Below are positions 17,799 through 27,456 of a DNA stretch of 64,000 nt, piece by piece. How positions within the stretch are numbered: position 1 is the first letter of the stretch; each line of letters starts with the position of its first letter. The notes below the pieces were generated by a model. That model ran no database searches. It was not told the origin of the DNA and worked only from the letters and a program-made list of their open reading frames with translations. A program made the translations under genes and the position numbers. This DNA is from G963704535 sp963704535 (lineage in GTDB: Bacteria > Chloroflexota > Chloroflexia > Chloroflexales > Roseiflexaceae), in contig OY969916.1 in assembly GCA_963704535.1 (NCBI GenBank), positions 10,974,001 to 11,038,000 of the forward strand. Direction: 5' to 3'.

Positions 17799-18542
17799 TT
17801 AGTTGCGACGCGCGATGAAGATCATGACCCGGCTGCTGCCGGTAAACGGCCCACGATTCCAGTCGCCGTATACATGCTCGACGCTGAACCCGGCGCTGAA
17901 CAAGGAGTTGGTCAGCTCTGTCAGGCTGCGAAAGCGCAGCTCCTCGCTCGCGACCACCACATCACCAGTGGCGGCAAAGATGTTATGACCCACTAAGCGG
18001 ACCCGGCCATGTTCCACGCTGACCAGTTCCAACCAGCACTCCATCGGCCCGCGGGGCGAGTCGTACCGCTCGTAGGTGGCCTCGCGGTTCCAGCGCTCCC
18101 AGGCCCGGTCGTCCGGGTTGCGGCTCTCGAAGGCCAGGTGGCCGCCGGGCCGCAGGGCAGCGTGGATGTCGCGCAGGGTGGCGGCCCATTCGGCGTCGTC
18201 AAGGAACACCTGGGCCACATTGCCGGTCATGACCACCAGATCGGCCGCTGGTGTCCGCAAGGCGCCGGAGTCGCCTTCGACCCACTGCACCCGATCGGCG
18301 CCCGGCTGCCGGCGGGCGACCGCCAGCATTGCGGGGGCCGGGTCGACGCCGACCACCAGGCGGCCATCGACTGCTAGCTCACGGGTCAGCAGACCTGTCC
18401 CGCACCCCAGGTCGAGGATAGTGCGGGCATCCAGGTCTGCCGCGAGACCGACGTAGAAGTCGGTGTCGGCGCCGCGCGTGTTCTCGATGTCGTAGAGATC
18501 CACCAGGCGCGGGTCCACATAATGCTGGGCAAGCTTTATCAT
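17799..18542 (-). CDS. SAM-dependent methyltransferase
   Basis: 247 residues of class I methyltransferase fold. Motif I is ILDLGCGTGLLTREL, the acidic end of strand 2 is VVGVDPAPAMLAVARR, and motif IV-like DLVVMTGNVAQVF follows. The acceptor is unknown; sequence similarity is to the broad Methyltransf_25 group. ATG 18542 has AGGA upstream. A tandem R1 array lies directly upstream. Confidence 0.8.
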   Translation of the reverse strand: MIKLAQHYVDPRLVDLYDIENTRGADTDFYVGLAADLDARTILDLGCGTGLLTRELAVDGRLVVGVDPAPAMLAVARRQPGADRVQWVEGDSGALRTPAADLVVMTGNVAQVFLDDAEWAATLRDIHAALRPGGHLAFESRNPDDRAWERWNREATYERYDSPRGPMECWLELVSVEHGRVRLVGHNIFAATGDVVVASEELRFRSLTELTNSLFSAGFSVEHVYGDWNRGPFTGSSRVMIFIARRN

Positions 18543-18559
18543 ACTTGTTTTTTCCTGGA

Positions 18560-18867
18560 GTTCTGTGGTGAAAAGGGATTCTTGAGGGGCAGCCCCTCAA
18601 ACTCCCCTTTTTCAGACCGCCTTGGTGGTGAAAAGGGTTTCTTGAGGGGCAGCCCCCTCAAACTCCCCTTTTTCAGACCGCCTTGGTGGTGAAAAGGGTT
18701 TCTTGAGGGGCAGCCCCTCAAACTCCCCTTTTTCAGACCGCCTTGGTGGTGAAAAGGGTTTCTTGAGGGGCAGCCCCCTCAAACTCCCCTTTTTCAGACC
18801 GCCTTGGTGGTGAAAAGGGATTCTTGAGGGGCAGCCCCTCAAACTCCCCCTCAAACAGCTTCTTAGC
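18560..18867. repeat. Tandem array of five R1 units (60-61 bp period)
   Basis: GGTGGTGAAAAGGG begins at 18624, 18685, 18745 and 18806, with a first copy at about 18564. Each unit contains TTCTTGAGGGGCAGCCCCTC or a one-base variant, then AAACTCCCCTTTTTCAGACC. Units are nearly identical, so expansion is recent. It fills the whole gap between the methyltransferase and the ArsR-type gene. Confidence 0.9.
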
Positions 18868-19492
18868 CCAGCGTGCCTTGTTGTTCGTCGGTACGGTGGA
18901 AGTAGAAACTTGGGTAGAACGCGACGGTGAAGGCGTAGGTTTGCAGGTCATCCGAGGCCACATCGGCGGCCTTGAACTCCTCCAGCAGCGCGACGAGGCG
19001 CTCTTGAAAGGCATGGACGCGTTCCTCCGGGATGCGGCTGACCTGGCGCGTTACCACGACGCGGCGCGGGTGCTGCTCGGCGCCCTGCTCAAGGTCGAGG
19101 TAGTGCGCCTGGAGGCTACGCAAGATGTCCTCGCGCGTGGTATCGATCGTGGACGTGAGCAGAGTGTTGATGGTATCTTTGCCTTCGTCGGTCGAGAACG
19201 AGAGCAGCGCCGGGTCCACATCGAGATTGCAGGCGGTGGCGCGGTAGTACTTCTCGATCATATTGGCCACCACCCGCGTATCGACGACCCGAATCAGGCT
19301 GTGCTTCTCCAGCAGGTTGATGTGGTAGTAGAGCTTGCTGGTGGCCAGCCCAAGCTGATCAGCCACTTGTTTGACGGTCAGCGGCTGAAGCACCAGCGCC
19401 TCAAACACCTGGTTGCGGAGCGGATCGGCGATGACCTTGAGTAGCTCCAGGTCGCGAATGATGTAGGTGTGATCAGGTATAAATTCTTCCAT
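18863..19492 (-). CDS. ArsR-like winged-helix transcriptional regulator
   Basis: 209 residues. The N-terminal 90 form a winged helix (LLKVIADPLRNQVFEAL, VKQVADQLGLATSKLYYHINLLEKHSLIRVV), typical of the HTH_20/ArsR group. The rest is helical and probably a ligand or dimer domain. No CxC metal site is seen in the recognition helix, so it is not an obvious metal sensor. The C-terminus runs to the edge of the R1 array. Its targets are unknown; the methyltransferase and MFS exporter downstream on the same strand are candidates. Confidence 0.8.
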   Translation of the reverse strand: MEEFIPDHTYIIRDLELLKVIADPLRNQVFEALVLQPLTVKQVADQLGLATSKLYYHINLLEKHSLIRVVDTRVVANMIEKYYRATACNLDVDPALLSFSTDEGKDTINTLLTSTIDTTREDILRSLQAHYLDLEQGAEQHPRRVVVTRQVSRIPEERVHAFQERLVALLEEFKAADVASDDLQTYAFTVAFYPSFYFHRTDEQQGTLG

Positions 19493-19855
19493 CGCTTATT
19501 TTATCCATAGCGCTAAAAAATATTTTACCGCGCGAAAAGCATTTTAGCTTACGAAGGGGTGATTTGTCAAGTAGGAGATTGCGGGTACTAAGAGCCGCTC
19601 CCAAAACCGCATCCTGAGTAGGCGTAGCCGGGGGTGCCCTCTGGGCCAAGGACGGTTTTGAGATCGGCGCTAAACGGAGGCCGGGCGGCCACGGAGGCCG
19701 GGCGGCCACGGAGGCCGGGCGGCCACGGAGGGCTCGCCCTACAGGTGCTCGGTGCTCTGGGGTTCGGTGGTGGGGGCGTATGCAATACGCCCTTACGTAT
19801 CCTGGCTCCCTCCTCCCTCCTCCCTCCTCCATCCTCCATTCGCCCCTTCATCTTG
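19493..19855. other. Repeat-rich intergenic region (R3, R8, ATCTTGTC)
   Basis: No supported gene. It contains three tandem copies of GGAGGCCGGGCGGCCAC (about 19676-19735), followed by GGAGGGCTCGCCCTACAGGT, the R3 family also found inside the glycerate kinase gene. An R8 palindrome lies at about 19769-19800 (GGGGGCGTATGCAATACGCCC), followed by 'ccctcctccctcc' runs. Confidence 0.7.
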
Positions 19856-20245
19856 TCATCTTGTCATCTTGTCACCAGTAGGGCGTGCCAGGAGGGCGTT
19901 TACGCGGGCGAGCAGTTCGGGGAAGCTGAACGGCTTGACGATATAGTCGTCGGCGCCGCCGGCGATGCCGATGCCGACATCCTTCTCGTGGCCGCGCGCC
20001 GTGAGCATAATCACCGGGATGTCCTGGGTCGCGCCGTCGGCCTTGAGCTGCTGGAGCACCTGAAAGCCGTCGAGCCCCGGCATCATGACGTCGAGCAGGA
20101 TCAGGTCGGGCCGGCGGGCGCGCACAGCCTCAAGCGCCTGTTTGCCGTCCTGCGCCCACGCGATCTCGTGCCCCAGACGCTTGAGACGGAAGCTCACCAG
20201 TGTGTGGATATTCGCCTCATCTTCGGCAAGGAGGATGTAGGCCAC
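19856..20245 (-). CDS. Receiver-only response regulator
   Basis: 129 residues, a single receiver domain: AYILLAEDEANI (acidic pair), LILLDVMMPGLDGF (phosphoacceptor aspartate), VIMLTAR (conserved threonine) and YIVKPFSFPEL (lysine). There is no output domain, so it likely acts by phosphotransfer or protein contact. GTG 20245 follows GAAAGGG and lies 16 bases after the stop of the hybrid kinase, so the two form an operon and the kinase is its probable partner. Confidence 0.85.
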   Translation of the reverse strand: MAYILLAEDEANIHTLVSFRLKRLGHEIAWAQDGKQALEAVRARRPDLILLDVMMPGLDGFQVLQQLKADGATQDIPVIMLTARGHEKDVGIGIAGGADDYIVKPFSFPELLARVNALLARPTGDKMTR

Positions 20246-20261
20246 GGGCGGTACCCTTTCT

Positions 20262-22356
20262 CTAAGAGGCGGCCAGCGTGGCGTTGACCACGTCGACCAG
20301 GCAGCGCTCGTCGATCGGCTTGGGCAGGTAAGCGACGATACCAAGCATTGATGCGCGCTCGGCGTCTTCGGCGGTCGATATCATAATCATCGGTGTCGTG
20401 GCCATAGCCGGCTCGGCGCGGAGTTGCTCGACTCCCGCGAACTCGTCAACGGTGACTAGCGCCGGGCGGTGCTCCCGCGCCAGGTTGATCGCCTCCTCGA
20501 CATGGATGACGGTGCTGACATAGTGGCCGGCCCGTTCGAGGTGGTGCCGGATCAGCCGCCCGACCGCCGCGTCCGGTTCGATCACCAGGATCAGCGGGCG
20601 GTCGTCGGGCGGCGGGCCGGGCCGCGACGACGCTTGATCGGGCTGGATGACCGCCGGCAGGCTGAACGAGAAGGTCGAGCCGCGACCGTGGGCGCTATCG
20701 ACCCAGATGCTGCCGCCATGCATCTGGACCAGCGAGCGAGTGACGTTTAGCCCCAGCCCGGTGCCGCCGATCCCGTGCGTCTCGGCATTGCTGACGCGGT
20801 AGAAGCGAGTGAATAAGTGGACTTGGTCCTCGGGTGCGATGCCGATGCCGGTGTCGATCACGTCGATCACGACCGAGGGGCCGTCCACGCGCTGCTCCAG
20901 GTAATCGTCGAGGCGTTCAGCCGCGTAGGCGCGCAGCGTGATGCTGCCACGCTCCGGCGTATATTTGTGTGCATTGCTCAGAAGGTTGGTCAAGATCTGA
21001 GCTAAACGCTCCTGGTCGGCGTAAATCAGGGGCAGATCGGTGGGCAGATCGACCGTGATGACCTGCTGCTTGCTGTTGAGCAGCGGTCGGATGGCGTCGA
21101 CGGCGTGGCGGATGATGCGGGCCGGGGCGAGTGGCTTCAGCTCAAGCTTGATCTTGCCCAACTCGATGCGCGCCGTCTCCAGGATGTCATTAGTGATCCC
21201 GACTAATTGGTCGGCGCTGGACTTGACGATCTCCAGAAATTCCTGGACGGCCGGGCTGATCTCGCCGGCGTCGCCTTCCAGAATCAGCTCGGTGAAGCCC
21301 TTGATCGAGGTTAGCGGCGTGCGCAGCTCGTGCGAGACGATCGTGATGAACTCATTCTTCATCTGGTCGGCCTGCTTCTCACGGGTTGCGTCACGGAAGA
21401 AGAACAGCCGGCCCAGGCTGGTGCCGGCGCGGGTGCGCACCGGGCCGCTGAACCAGGCCAACACGCGGTAGCGCGGCTTGTGGATCTCGACCTCGCCGAA
21501 CACCTCGCGCTGGGCGTAGGCGAAGAGCGCTCGGAGCGCCTGGAGGAACTGCTTGGGCTGGTCAAGCTGGACGGCCAGCCGAGAGAAGGCCGCCTCGCCA
21601 TCCAGGCCGATCATATCCTCGGCCCGCAGGCCGAAGAAATTGCTGAACGCCCGGTTGACCAGCACCAGCCGGCCGTCGAGATCGACCATCGCGATAGCGT
21701 CGTTGGAGGAACTCGAGGACCGCGTCCAGGCGGTAGCGCTCCATCTCGGCGTCCAGCTCGATCTGGCGACGCTCGGTGATATCCTGGGTCATGCCCATGA
21801 TTCTACGCAGCGTGCCGTCGGAATCGGCCAGCGGGATCAGCGAGGTGACGAACCTGCGCTGGCGTTGGTCGCCCAAACCGCTATATTCGATCTCCAGGGC
21901 TTCGCCGGCCGCTGCCCGAGCCAGCAGCGAGGCCATCAAGGCGCGATTGGACTCGGGGATGATCTCCAGGTAGGGCCGATCGGCGGCCTCGTTTAGCGTA
22001 CCGATCATCTGGCGGCCGCTCTGGTTGATCGAGAGGAGTCGTCCGTCGGCGCCAATCTCGTAGATGCTCAACGGCAAGTTCTCGACCAGCGCCCGGTAGC
22101 GCTCCTCGCTTTCGCGGAGCGCCTCGGCCATCCGCCAGTACTCGTCGCCATCGATATCAGGGAGTTCGATCTCGGGGGGCTGGCTCTGCTCGGCAGGAGC
22201 GCGACTGATGCTATAATAGACGAGCGCCAGCAGCACCAGCACCAGCACGACAGCAACCGCGGCTAGCTCGCCGGGCATTCGCAGTTGGAGCAGCAGCAGC
22301 GCCGCCGCCACAACTCCAATCCCGGCCGTAGCCCTGTTTTTGGGGAGCCGTCGCAT
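20262..22356 (-). pseudogene. Membrane hybrid histidine kinase (PAS-PAS-HisKA-HATPase-REC), frame break near 21708
   Basis: About 697 residues after repair. The order is two N-terminal hydrophobic helices (residues 12-50), a PAS domain (ESEERYRALVENLPLSIYEI), and a second PAS domain interrupted at the frame break. HisKA follows with the phosphorylated histidine in IVSHELRTPLTS, then HATPase (NLLSNAHKY, DTGIGIAPED, GTGLGLN), and a divergent receiver with IEPDAA instead of the usual DD pair and an aspartate in VTVDEF. Removing one G at 21708-21709 restores VLEFSNDAIAMVDLDGR across the break. It signals to the receiver-only protein 16 bases downstream. Confidence 0.85.
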
Positions 22357-22369
22357 TGCTCTAGGGGCT

Positions 22370-22492
22370 CTCAGAGACTGTTTGAAAAGGGGAGCTTGAG
22401 GGAGCCGCCCCAGTACTTTACAGTTCTGGAAAGAAGGGGGTTTGAGAGGGCAGCCCCCTCAGTCTCCCCCACCCACACTGTAAAGTAGAATG
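22370..22492. repeat. R1 repeat, two partial copies
   Basis: GACTGTTTGAAAAGGGGAGC with GAGGGAGCCGCCCC, then GAGAGGGCAGCCCCCTC. ACTTTACAG and CTGTAAAGT flank the inner copy as an inverted pair. Confidence 0.6.
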
Positions 22493-22605
22493 GCGCCACC
22501 CGGAACCTTGTCTTATAGAAGGGACTATAACACATCTGAATCGGCCAGGGAAGGACAAGTTCGTGACGGTACAGAGTCAAAATCGCACGATGTAGGAGCA
22601 TGACC

Positions 22606-23496
22606 ATGCATCTCTGCCGCTTTCGTCACCCTGAGCGCGGCGCGCGGATGGGCCTGGTACGCGCCGGCGCGCTCTATGACATCACCGATCGCTGGGCGAG
22701 CCTGGCAGCGTTTTTGCGCTGGTCGGCCTCGCGCGATGTACTGGCCGACCTAGAGGAGGCGATCGCCGATGCGGCGCCGATCGCGCCCAGCGTGGCCGCC
22801 GTGCGCCCGGCGCCGGGCAGCGCGCTCACGCTGCTCAAGCCGACCGACGCCCAGGAGGTTTGGGCCGCCGGCGTGACGTATGAGCGCAGCCGGGTCGCCC
22901 GCGAGGAGGAGTCGGCCGGCAGCGGTATCTATGATCGGGTGTACAGCGCGGCGCGACCGGAGATCTTCTTCAAGGCGACGCCCAGCCGCACCGTCGGCCC
23001 CTACGACCCGGTCGCGATCCGCTCCGACGCCCGCTGGAGCGTCCCGGAGCCGGAGCTGGCGCTGGTGATCAACCCGGCCATGGAGCTGGTCGGCTTCACG
23101 ATCGGCAATGATATGAGCTCGCGCGATATCGAGGGCGAGAATCCGCTGTACCTGCCGCAGGCCAAGGTCTACACGCGCTGCTGCGCGCTCGGCCCGCTGA
23201 TCGCGCTGCGTAGCAGCATCGCCGACCCCACCGACCTGACGATCCGGCTCCAGGTTCTGCGCGGCGACGAGGTCGCCTTCGCCGGCGAGGTCAGCACCCG
23301 CCGGATTGTGCGCTCCTACGACGACCTGATCGCCTACCTGGGGCGCGACAATCTGTTCCCCGACGGGGTCGTCCTGCTGACCGGCACCGGCGTCGTCCCG
23401 CCGGATGACTTCACGCTGCTGCCCGGCGACGAGGTGGTGATCGGGATCGAGGGGATTGGGGAGCTGAGGAATCCGGTAATTCAAGGGAGTACGTAG
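22606..23496 (+). CDS. Fumarylacetoacetate hydrolase (FAH) superfamily protein
   Basis: 296 residues. The C-terminal FAH domain shows the metal site: EPELALVI (two glutamates), GFTIGNDMSSRDIEGENPLYLPQAKVY with the aspartate, and TGTGVVPPDDFTLLPGD. Such enzymes split or isomerise 1,3-diketone-type acids in aromatic or sugar-acid catabolism; this one is closest to 2-keto-4-pentenoate hydratase/2-hydroxyhepta-2,4-diene-dioate isomerase-like or 2,4-diketo-3-deoxy-acid hydrolase groups. ATG 22606 is chosen since AGGAG at 22594-22598 is too near ATG 22600. Confidence 0.85.
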   Translation: MHLCRFRHPERGARMGLVRAGALYDITDRWASLAAFLRWSASRDVLADLEEAIADAAPIAPSVAAVRPAPGSALTLLKPTDAQEVWAAGVTYERSRVAREEESAGSGIYDRVYSAARPEIFFKATPSRTVGPYDPVAIRSDARWSVPEPELALVINPAMELVGFTIGNDMSSRDIEGENPLYLPQAKVYTRCCALGPLIALRSSIADPTDLTIRLQVLRGDEVAFAGEVSTRRIVRSYDDLIAYLGRDNLFPDGVVLLTGTGVVPPDDFTLLPGDEVVIGIEGIGELRNPVIQGST

Positions 23497-23526
23497 GGGC
23501 GTATTCAATATGCCCCTACGTACTCC
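23486..23526. repeat. R8 perfect palindrome at the FAH gene end
   Basis: GGAGTACGTAGGGGC and its exact complement surround an 11-base loop. It contains the FAH stop codon. A related copy lies near 19.77 kb. It lies between convergent genes and could act as a bidirectional terminator-like hairpin, though without a T run. Confidence 0.7.
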
Positions 23527-23532
23527 GGGCAG

Positions 23533-24276
23533 TTAGGCGGTGGTCTTGGCCGTGAGCCGCTCCTCGACGGCGCGCAGCACGGTGACGCGGGCCTGGTGCT
23601 CCTGCTCGTAGGTTCGCACGTGGAGCAACTCGGCCGCGCCCAGGTCGCCCAGCCGCTCGATGATCTCCTCGGCGCGCAGCTCGTCGTAGCGCGGCAGCGG
23701 CTCGACGGTGGTGCGGGCGGCCGGCTCGCCGAGCGCGCCGCGGGCGGCCTGGCGCTCCACCAGGGCGCGCTCGACGGCGCGCAGCACGGTGACGCGGTTG
23801 GCGTGCTGCTGCTCGTAGGCGCGCAGGGCCAGCAGCGCCGGCTCCTCTAGCTTCGGCAGCCGGTCGACGATTGCGTCGGCGGTTAGCTTGTCGTAGCCGG
23901 GCAGCGGCTCGGCCGGGGCCTCGCGGCGGCGCAGCGTCCCGCGTAGCTCGTCGATCTGGGCCGCCAGCCGGGCGACCTGGGCGTTCAGCTCCAGCACTGC
24001 CGTCTGGCTAGGGATGTTCAGCGTCTCAAGCAGTTGGTCACGGCGGCTCGTCAGGTCGAGTTGCGCGTCGGTGACCTGCTCCTGCCCCTCGACCAGCTCC
24101 TCACGTACGGTTCGCAGTGTCCCCCGCAACTGCGAGCGAACGCCCTTGGACGCCTGCTCGCCGCGCTTCGCCAGCCGGTCGAGCGTCTGCGCGACCTGGT
24201 CGCCGGTCAGCGCGATCGCGCCGATGTAGGCCAGCACGCCCTTGCGGGCGATATTCATAGCGGGATCGAGTATCAT
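23533..24276 (-). CDS. Coiled-coil protein with duplicated C-terminal motif (phasin-like)
   Basis: 247 residues from ATG 24276 (AGAGGAG upstream). The first 40 residues include a short amphipathic or hydrophobic stretch (VLAYIGAIALTGDQVAQ). A long coiled coil follows (about 40-115). Two copies of a 50-residue unit close the protein: EPLPGYDKLTADAIVDRLPK...YEQQHANRVTVLRAVE and EPLPRYDELRAEEIIERLGD...YEQEHQARVTVLRAVE. The layout recalls granule- or lipid-droplet-associated proteins, but the function is not established. Its promoter overlaps an operator-like dyad. Confidence 0.7.
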   Translation of the reverse strand: MILDPAMNIARKGVLAYIGAIALTGDQVAQTLDRLAKRGEQASKGVRSQLRGTLRTVREELVEGQEQVTDAQLDLTSRRDQLLETLNIPSQTAVLELNAQVARLAAQIDELRGTLRRREAPAEPLPGYDKLTADAIVDRLPKLEEPALLALRAYEQQHANRVTVLRAVERALVERQAARGALGEPAARTTVEPLPRYDELRAEEIIERLGDLGAAELLHVRTYEQEHQARVTVLRAVEERLTAKTTA

Positions 24277-24303
24277 CTGGTTGCTCCTCTTTGGTATAAT
24301 ATA

Positions 24304-24344
24304 ACGCACCGCGTTATATTAACACGGTGCGTCATGGATGTCAA
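24304..24344 (-). promoter_or_regulatory. Promoter with overlapping operator dyad
   Basis: On the minus strand TTGACA (24344-24339), 17 bases, TAATAT (24321-24316). ACGCACCG (24304-24311) and CGGTGCGT (24325-24332) form an 8-base perfect dyad straddling the -10 element, as expected for a TetR-like repressor site. The repressor is not in the window. Confidence 0.7.
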
Positions 24345-24357
24345 GTAACCCTTAGAA

Positions 24358-26136
24358 ACTTATCATTCGCGCATTTGCAGGGCCAAGTTCGCAAGCGGCA
24401 GGCCCAGACGGGTGTACAGGTCTGGTGGAAGCCCCAACAACTCGAGGATCTGCTGTTGGGTCTGATTCAAGGGTGAGATATGGCGCTGTTCCCATCCCGT
24501 CCCCGTGATAACAGTGACGGTCAGGTTGCGAAACGCCCGGATCACCCGTTCCGTGGTCGGCTGCGCTGTGGCTTGGGTGCGGCTGGCCGGGTTCAAGCCC
24601 ACCAGTTCCACATCCTGTGCCTGCATTGCCGCTCGCAGCCGCTGCTCGGTCAGCACCAGCACCCGCAACGCCAGACACAGCAGCCACACCAACCCGGCGA
24701 TGCGCTTCTCATCGCGCACAAACACAGGGCGCAAGTGCAGATTGCGCGTTTTGAGGCGGCTGAAGCTACGCTCAAGCACTGGTTGTTGATGATATGCTGC
24801 CACCAGAGTCGCTACCTCATAGTGCTCAACAGTCGTATTGCTGACCAAGACCTGCCAGCCCAGCCGCTCCAGCATTGCCTGCCAGGCGGCCAGATCGACC
24901 CAGATCGCGCCTACCACCCACGCCGTGCTGCCATCGCGCATCGCGAGCGGCGAGAGCGCCGTCTGCACCACCCCTTCCAGCTTGACCTCCGCAATGCGCG
25001 TGGCCACCACCCCTTCCAGTTCGGCTTGGTGCCTATAGCGCTTGCGACCTCTGCTCGGCGGCTGGGCCAGCTTGAGTACGTCGGTGGTCAGGCGCTCCAA
25101 TGCCTGCTCACGCAGTCGGCGCAGTCCCAAATGATAGGCGGTTGCGCGTACGACCATCACACGTTCATTCCAAGTGTGAGGCTGCTTGGTTTCCCCGTCC
25201 AGCCAGGTTTGCCACCGCTCGAACGAATGGATGACACTGGCCAGTTGCAGTTCGCCGGTGTGGCGGTCGAGAGTTTCGATGCGCGTCCAGGTGTCGGCCT
25301 GCGCCAGGGCACTCTCCACCCAAGAGGCGATCTCGGAAGTGGCGTGGATGGGGCGATAGGCTGCCAGATAGCGGCTGCCGCCACTGGCGATGTGACCACG
25401 ACTGGAGAGATCGCTCATTTTGCTGTCGCCGACCAGGAGCATATCACTCGTCCCCAGCGCGGCGACGGCGGCGTCATAGGCCGGTATGTACAAGCCGTTA
25501 TCGCCTTTGTTGCCGGCGACTGGCTGGCAACAGATCGGCAGCCCGAGCGGGTCGAGCGTGGCCAGCATGAGCTTGAACTGGCGCAGGTCGGGGCGATGTT
25601 CCTTACTCCAGCCCTGCTGGAGCAGGCTGTCTTGCTCGACATCATCGTGATAGACACTGACGCTGGTGCTGTCCAGGCGCACGGTATCGGTGGGCAGGCG
25701 ATAGACGCGCACCCAGCGCTGCATCAGGGTCTCATCGAGGGCCGCCTGGGTGGTGGGGTTGCCGAGCAAGGTCAGGATGGTAGCCAGGCGGTCGTCGGTG
25801 CAGTCGGTGTCGCGCAAGCTGATGGAGAGCAAGGTGTTGAGCGTTTCTCCCCGCTCTCTCGCCCAATCACGCACGGTCACCAAGCGATGGTCGCGCTCCT
25901 GAAGGATGTGAGAGAGCCAGATGCTCACGACGGTGCCCACACTCGTGCCTTCCCAGTTGCCATGCGGGTCACATGCCTGTCGATCAGATCCCGAATGCCC
26001 ATATCGATCATGATGCCGAGCAGCAGCGGCAGGCTATTGACCTGCTCGTTGGTAATGGTGAGGGGTGGTGCTGTCATGCTCTCAGGATACCACAGCACCG
26101 CCCGAACTTGGCAACCCAAATACGCGAACCATAAGT
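24358..26136 (-). mobile_element. IS1634-like (IS4 superfamily) insertion sequence inside an R1 repeat
   Basis: Imperfect terminal inverted repeats of about 34 bases: ACTTATCATTCGCGCATTTG at the left, ACTTATGGTTCGCGTATTTG inverted at the right, both running on to GCCAAGTTCG. AGAA directly flanks both ends as a target duplication. Removing the element restores CTTAGAAACTGTCTGAATGG, an R1 edge. It lies 13 bases upstream of the -35 of the coiled-coil gene promoter. Confidence 0.85.
24363..26077 (-). pseudogene. IS1634-like transposase, frame break near 25966
   Basis: About 571 residues after repair. The family order is clear: N-terminal MTAPPLTITNEQVNSLPLL, then (after the break) NWEGTSVGTVVSIWLSHILQ, first aspartate in VRLDSTSVSVYHDD, second in LLVGDSKMSD, and the glutamate in the VLERSFSRLKTRNLHLRPVF (Y-x2-R-x3-E-x6-K-like) block. 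Here one base appears to be missing rather than added: inserting one G in CATGCGGGTC (25961-25970) gives RHVTPHGNWEG. As written it is inactive. Confidence 0.82.
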
Positions 26137-26181
26137 AGAAACTGTCTGAATGGGAGCCACGGTCTCTAGCGAACCGTACTT

Positions 26182-27430
26182 CTACAGGGCGCTCATCAGT
26201 TTTTCGCCCAACGCTGCCGGAGCGCTCTTCTCAATCTTGAGACTCTTCGCGCCATGCCATGAGAGGAAGTCGCGCATGGCAGTGGCGACCCCAGCGACAA
26301 GCTCGTCATCCAGCTCGATGCTCGGCTCAAGGTAGAGGGCATTCAGGTGGAGCACGCCCGATTTGCGCTCCAGCTTGGGGTCGAAGCGGCCCACCAACCG
26401 ATTCTTGTGCAGGATCGGGAAGCAGAAGTAGCCGTAGACCCGATCCTCGGCGGGCTTGTAGCATTCCAGGAGCTGTTGGAAGCCCCACAGCATTTGATCG
26501 CGATCTCCGGCCCAGAACAGCGAATCGAAGGGAGCGAGAAAGGTGGTGCGCCCAGCACTGATCTCGCCGTCGGCGGCGCGCTGAAGCAGCGGCAGGTTAT
26601 CGCGATGCACCATCCATTTTTTGACGCCCTTGATCGACTCGCCCCGAATCTCGACCAGGGTGCCGTCCTTCACCAGCGCCTTGACTTCTGCTTTGACCGG
26701 CGTAGCCCTCATGTAAGCGTAGAAGGTAAGATTACGCAGATCGAACACGCCGAGCGCCTTGGCCGCCTGCTCCAGGCAGAAGCGGCGCGCTTCCTCGGCG
26801 GGGACGGGCGTGGTATCGACCCACTCCGGCAGCACCCGCTCTTTCACATCGTACACGCGCTGGAAGTTGACGCGATCCGCCACCATCAGATCGCCCCAGG
26901 CGAACAGTGCCTCCAGCGCGATCTTCGGGGGTTTCCAGTCGTACCACACGCCGCGTTGGGGGCCGTCATACTCAAAGTCGCCCACGCGCAGCCGGCCCTC
27001 GGATCGAATGCGTGCCAGCGCCTGATCGACCAACTCGCGATTGCCGTCCTTGCTCAGCCACTCGCGATAGCCGGGGTTGAAGCTGTAGTGCTGGTCCGTC
27101 CGCCACCTGTGGTAGCGATAATGTTCCAGCGGGATGATGCTGGCGGCATGGCCCCAACTCTCGTAGAGCCTGCGTTGCTCGGCGGTATAGAGCAGCTTGT
27201 CGAAGTCGTCGAGGTTATACGAGCCCAGGCGGGCCCACAGGGTGATGTAATGAGCACGGTTGACCACGTTCAGCGTATCGATCTGCACGTAGCCGAGCGC
27301 CGTCACCAGATCAACGATTGTGTCGGGGGTGGGTGACGCCCCATTTCGGCGTGGTGAGGAACTGGGTATGCAGCGCCATCGCTCTGAGGGCGGAGAGTGG
27401 GTAGATCGTGCCGGAAGCTTGTTTCGTCAT
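26182..27430 (-). pseudogene. YcaQ-like DNA crosslink glycosylase, frame break near 27345
   Basis: About 415 residues after repair; paralogue of the gene at 7532. Signature blocks: VTALGYVQIDTLNVVNRAHY (QxD), YESWGHAASIIPLEHYRYHR, and DRVYGYFCFPILHKNRLVGRFDPKLERK. ATG 27430 starts MTKQASGTIYPLSALRAMAL. Removing one T in CCATTTCGG (27344-27346) joins the frames as TTPNGASPTPDTIVDLVTAL. All conserved blocks are intact, so the break may be a sequencing error. Confidence 0.82.
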
Positions 27431-27456
27431 GAGAGTTCCTTTGTTTTGATGCGGCA

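Noticed and set aside
18560..18867. Regularly spaced repeats that might be a CRISPR array
   Set aside because: The period is 60-61 bases and the whole unit is repeated, with no unique spacers. No cas genes are in the window. It is a tandem array of the R1 palindrome.
24480..26138. Long plus-strand open frame opposite the IS1634-like transposase
   Set aside because: It is the antisense shadow of a transposase with clear family motifs. Its translation has no recognisable domain and there is no ribosome site.
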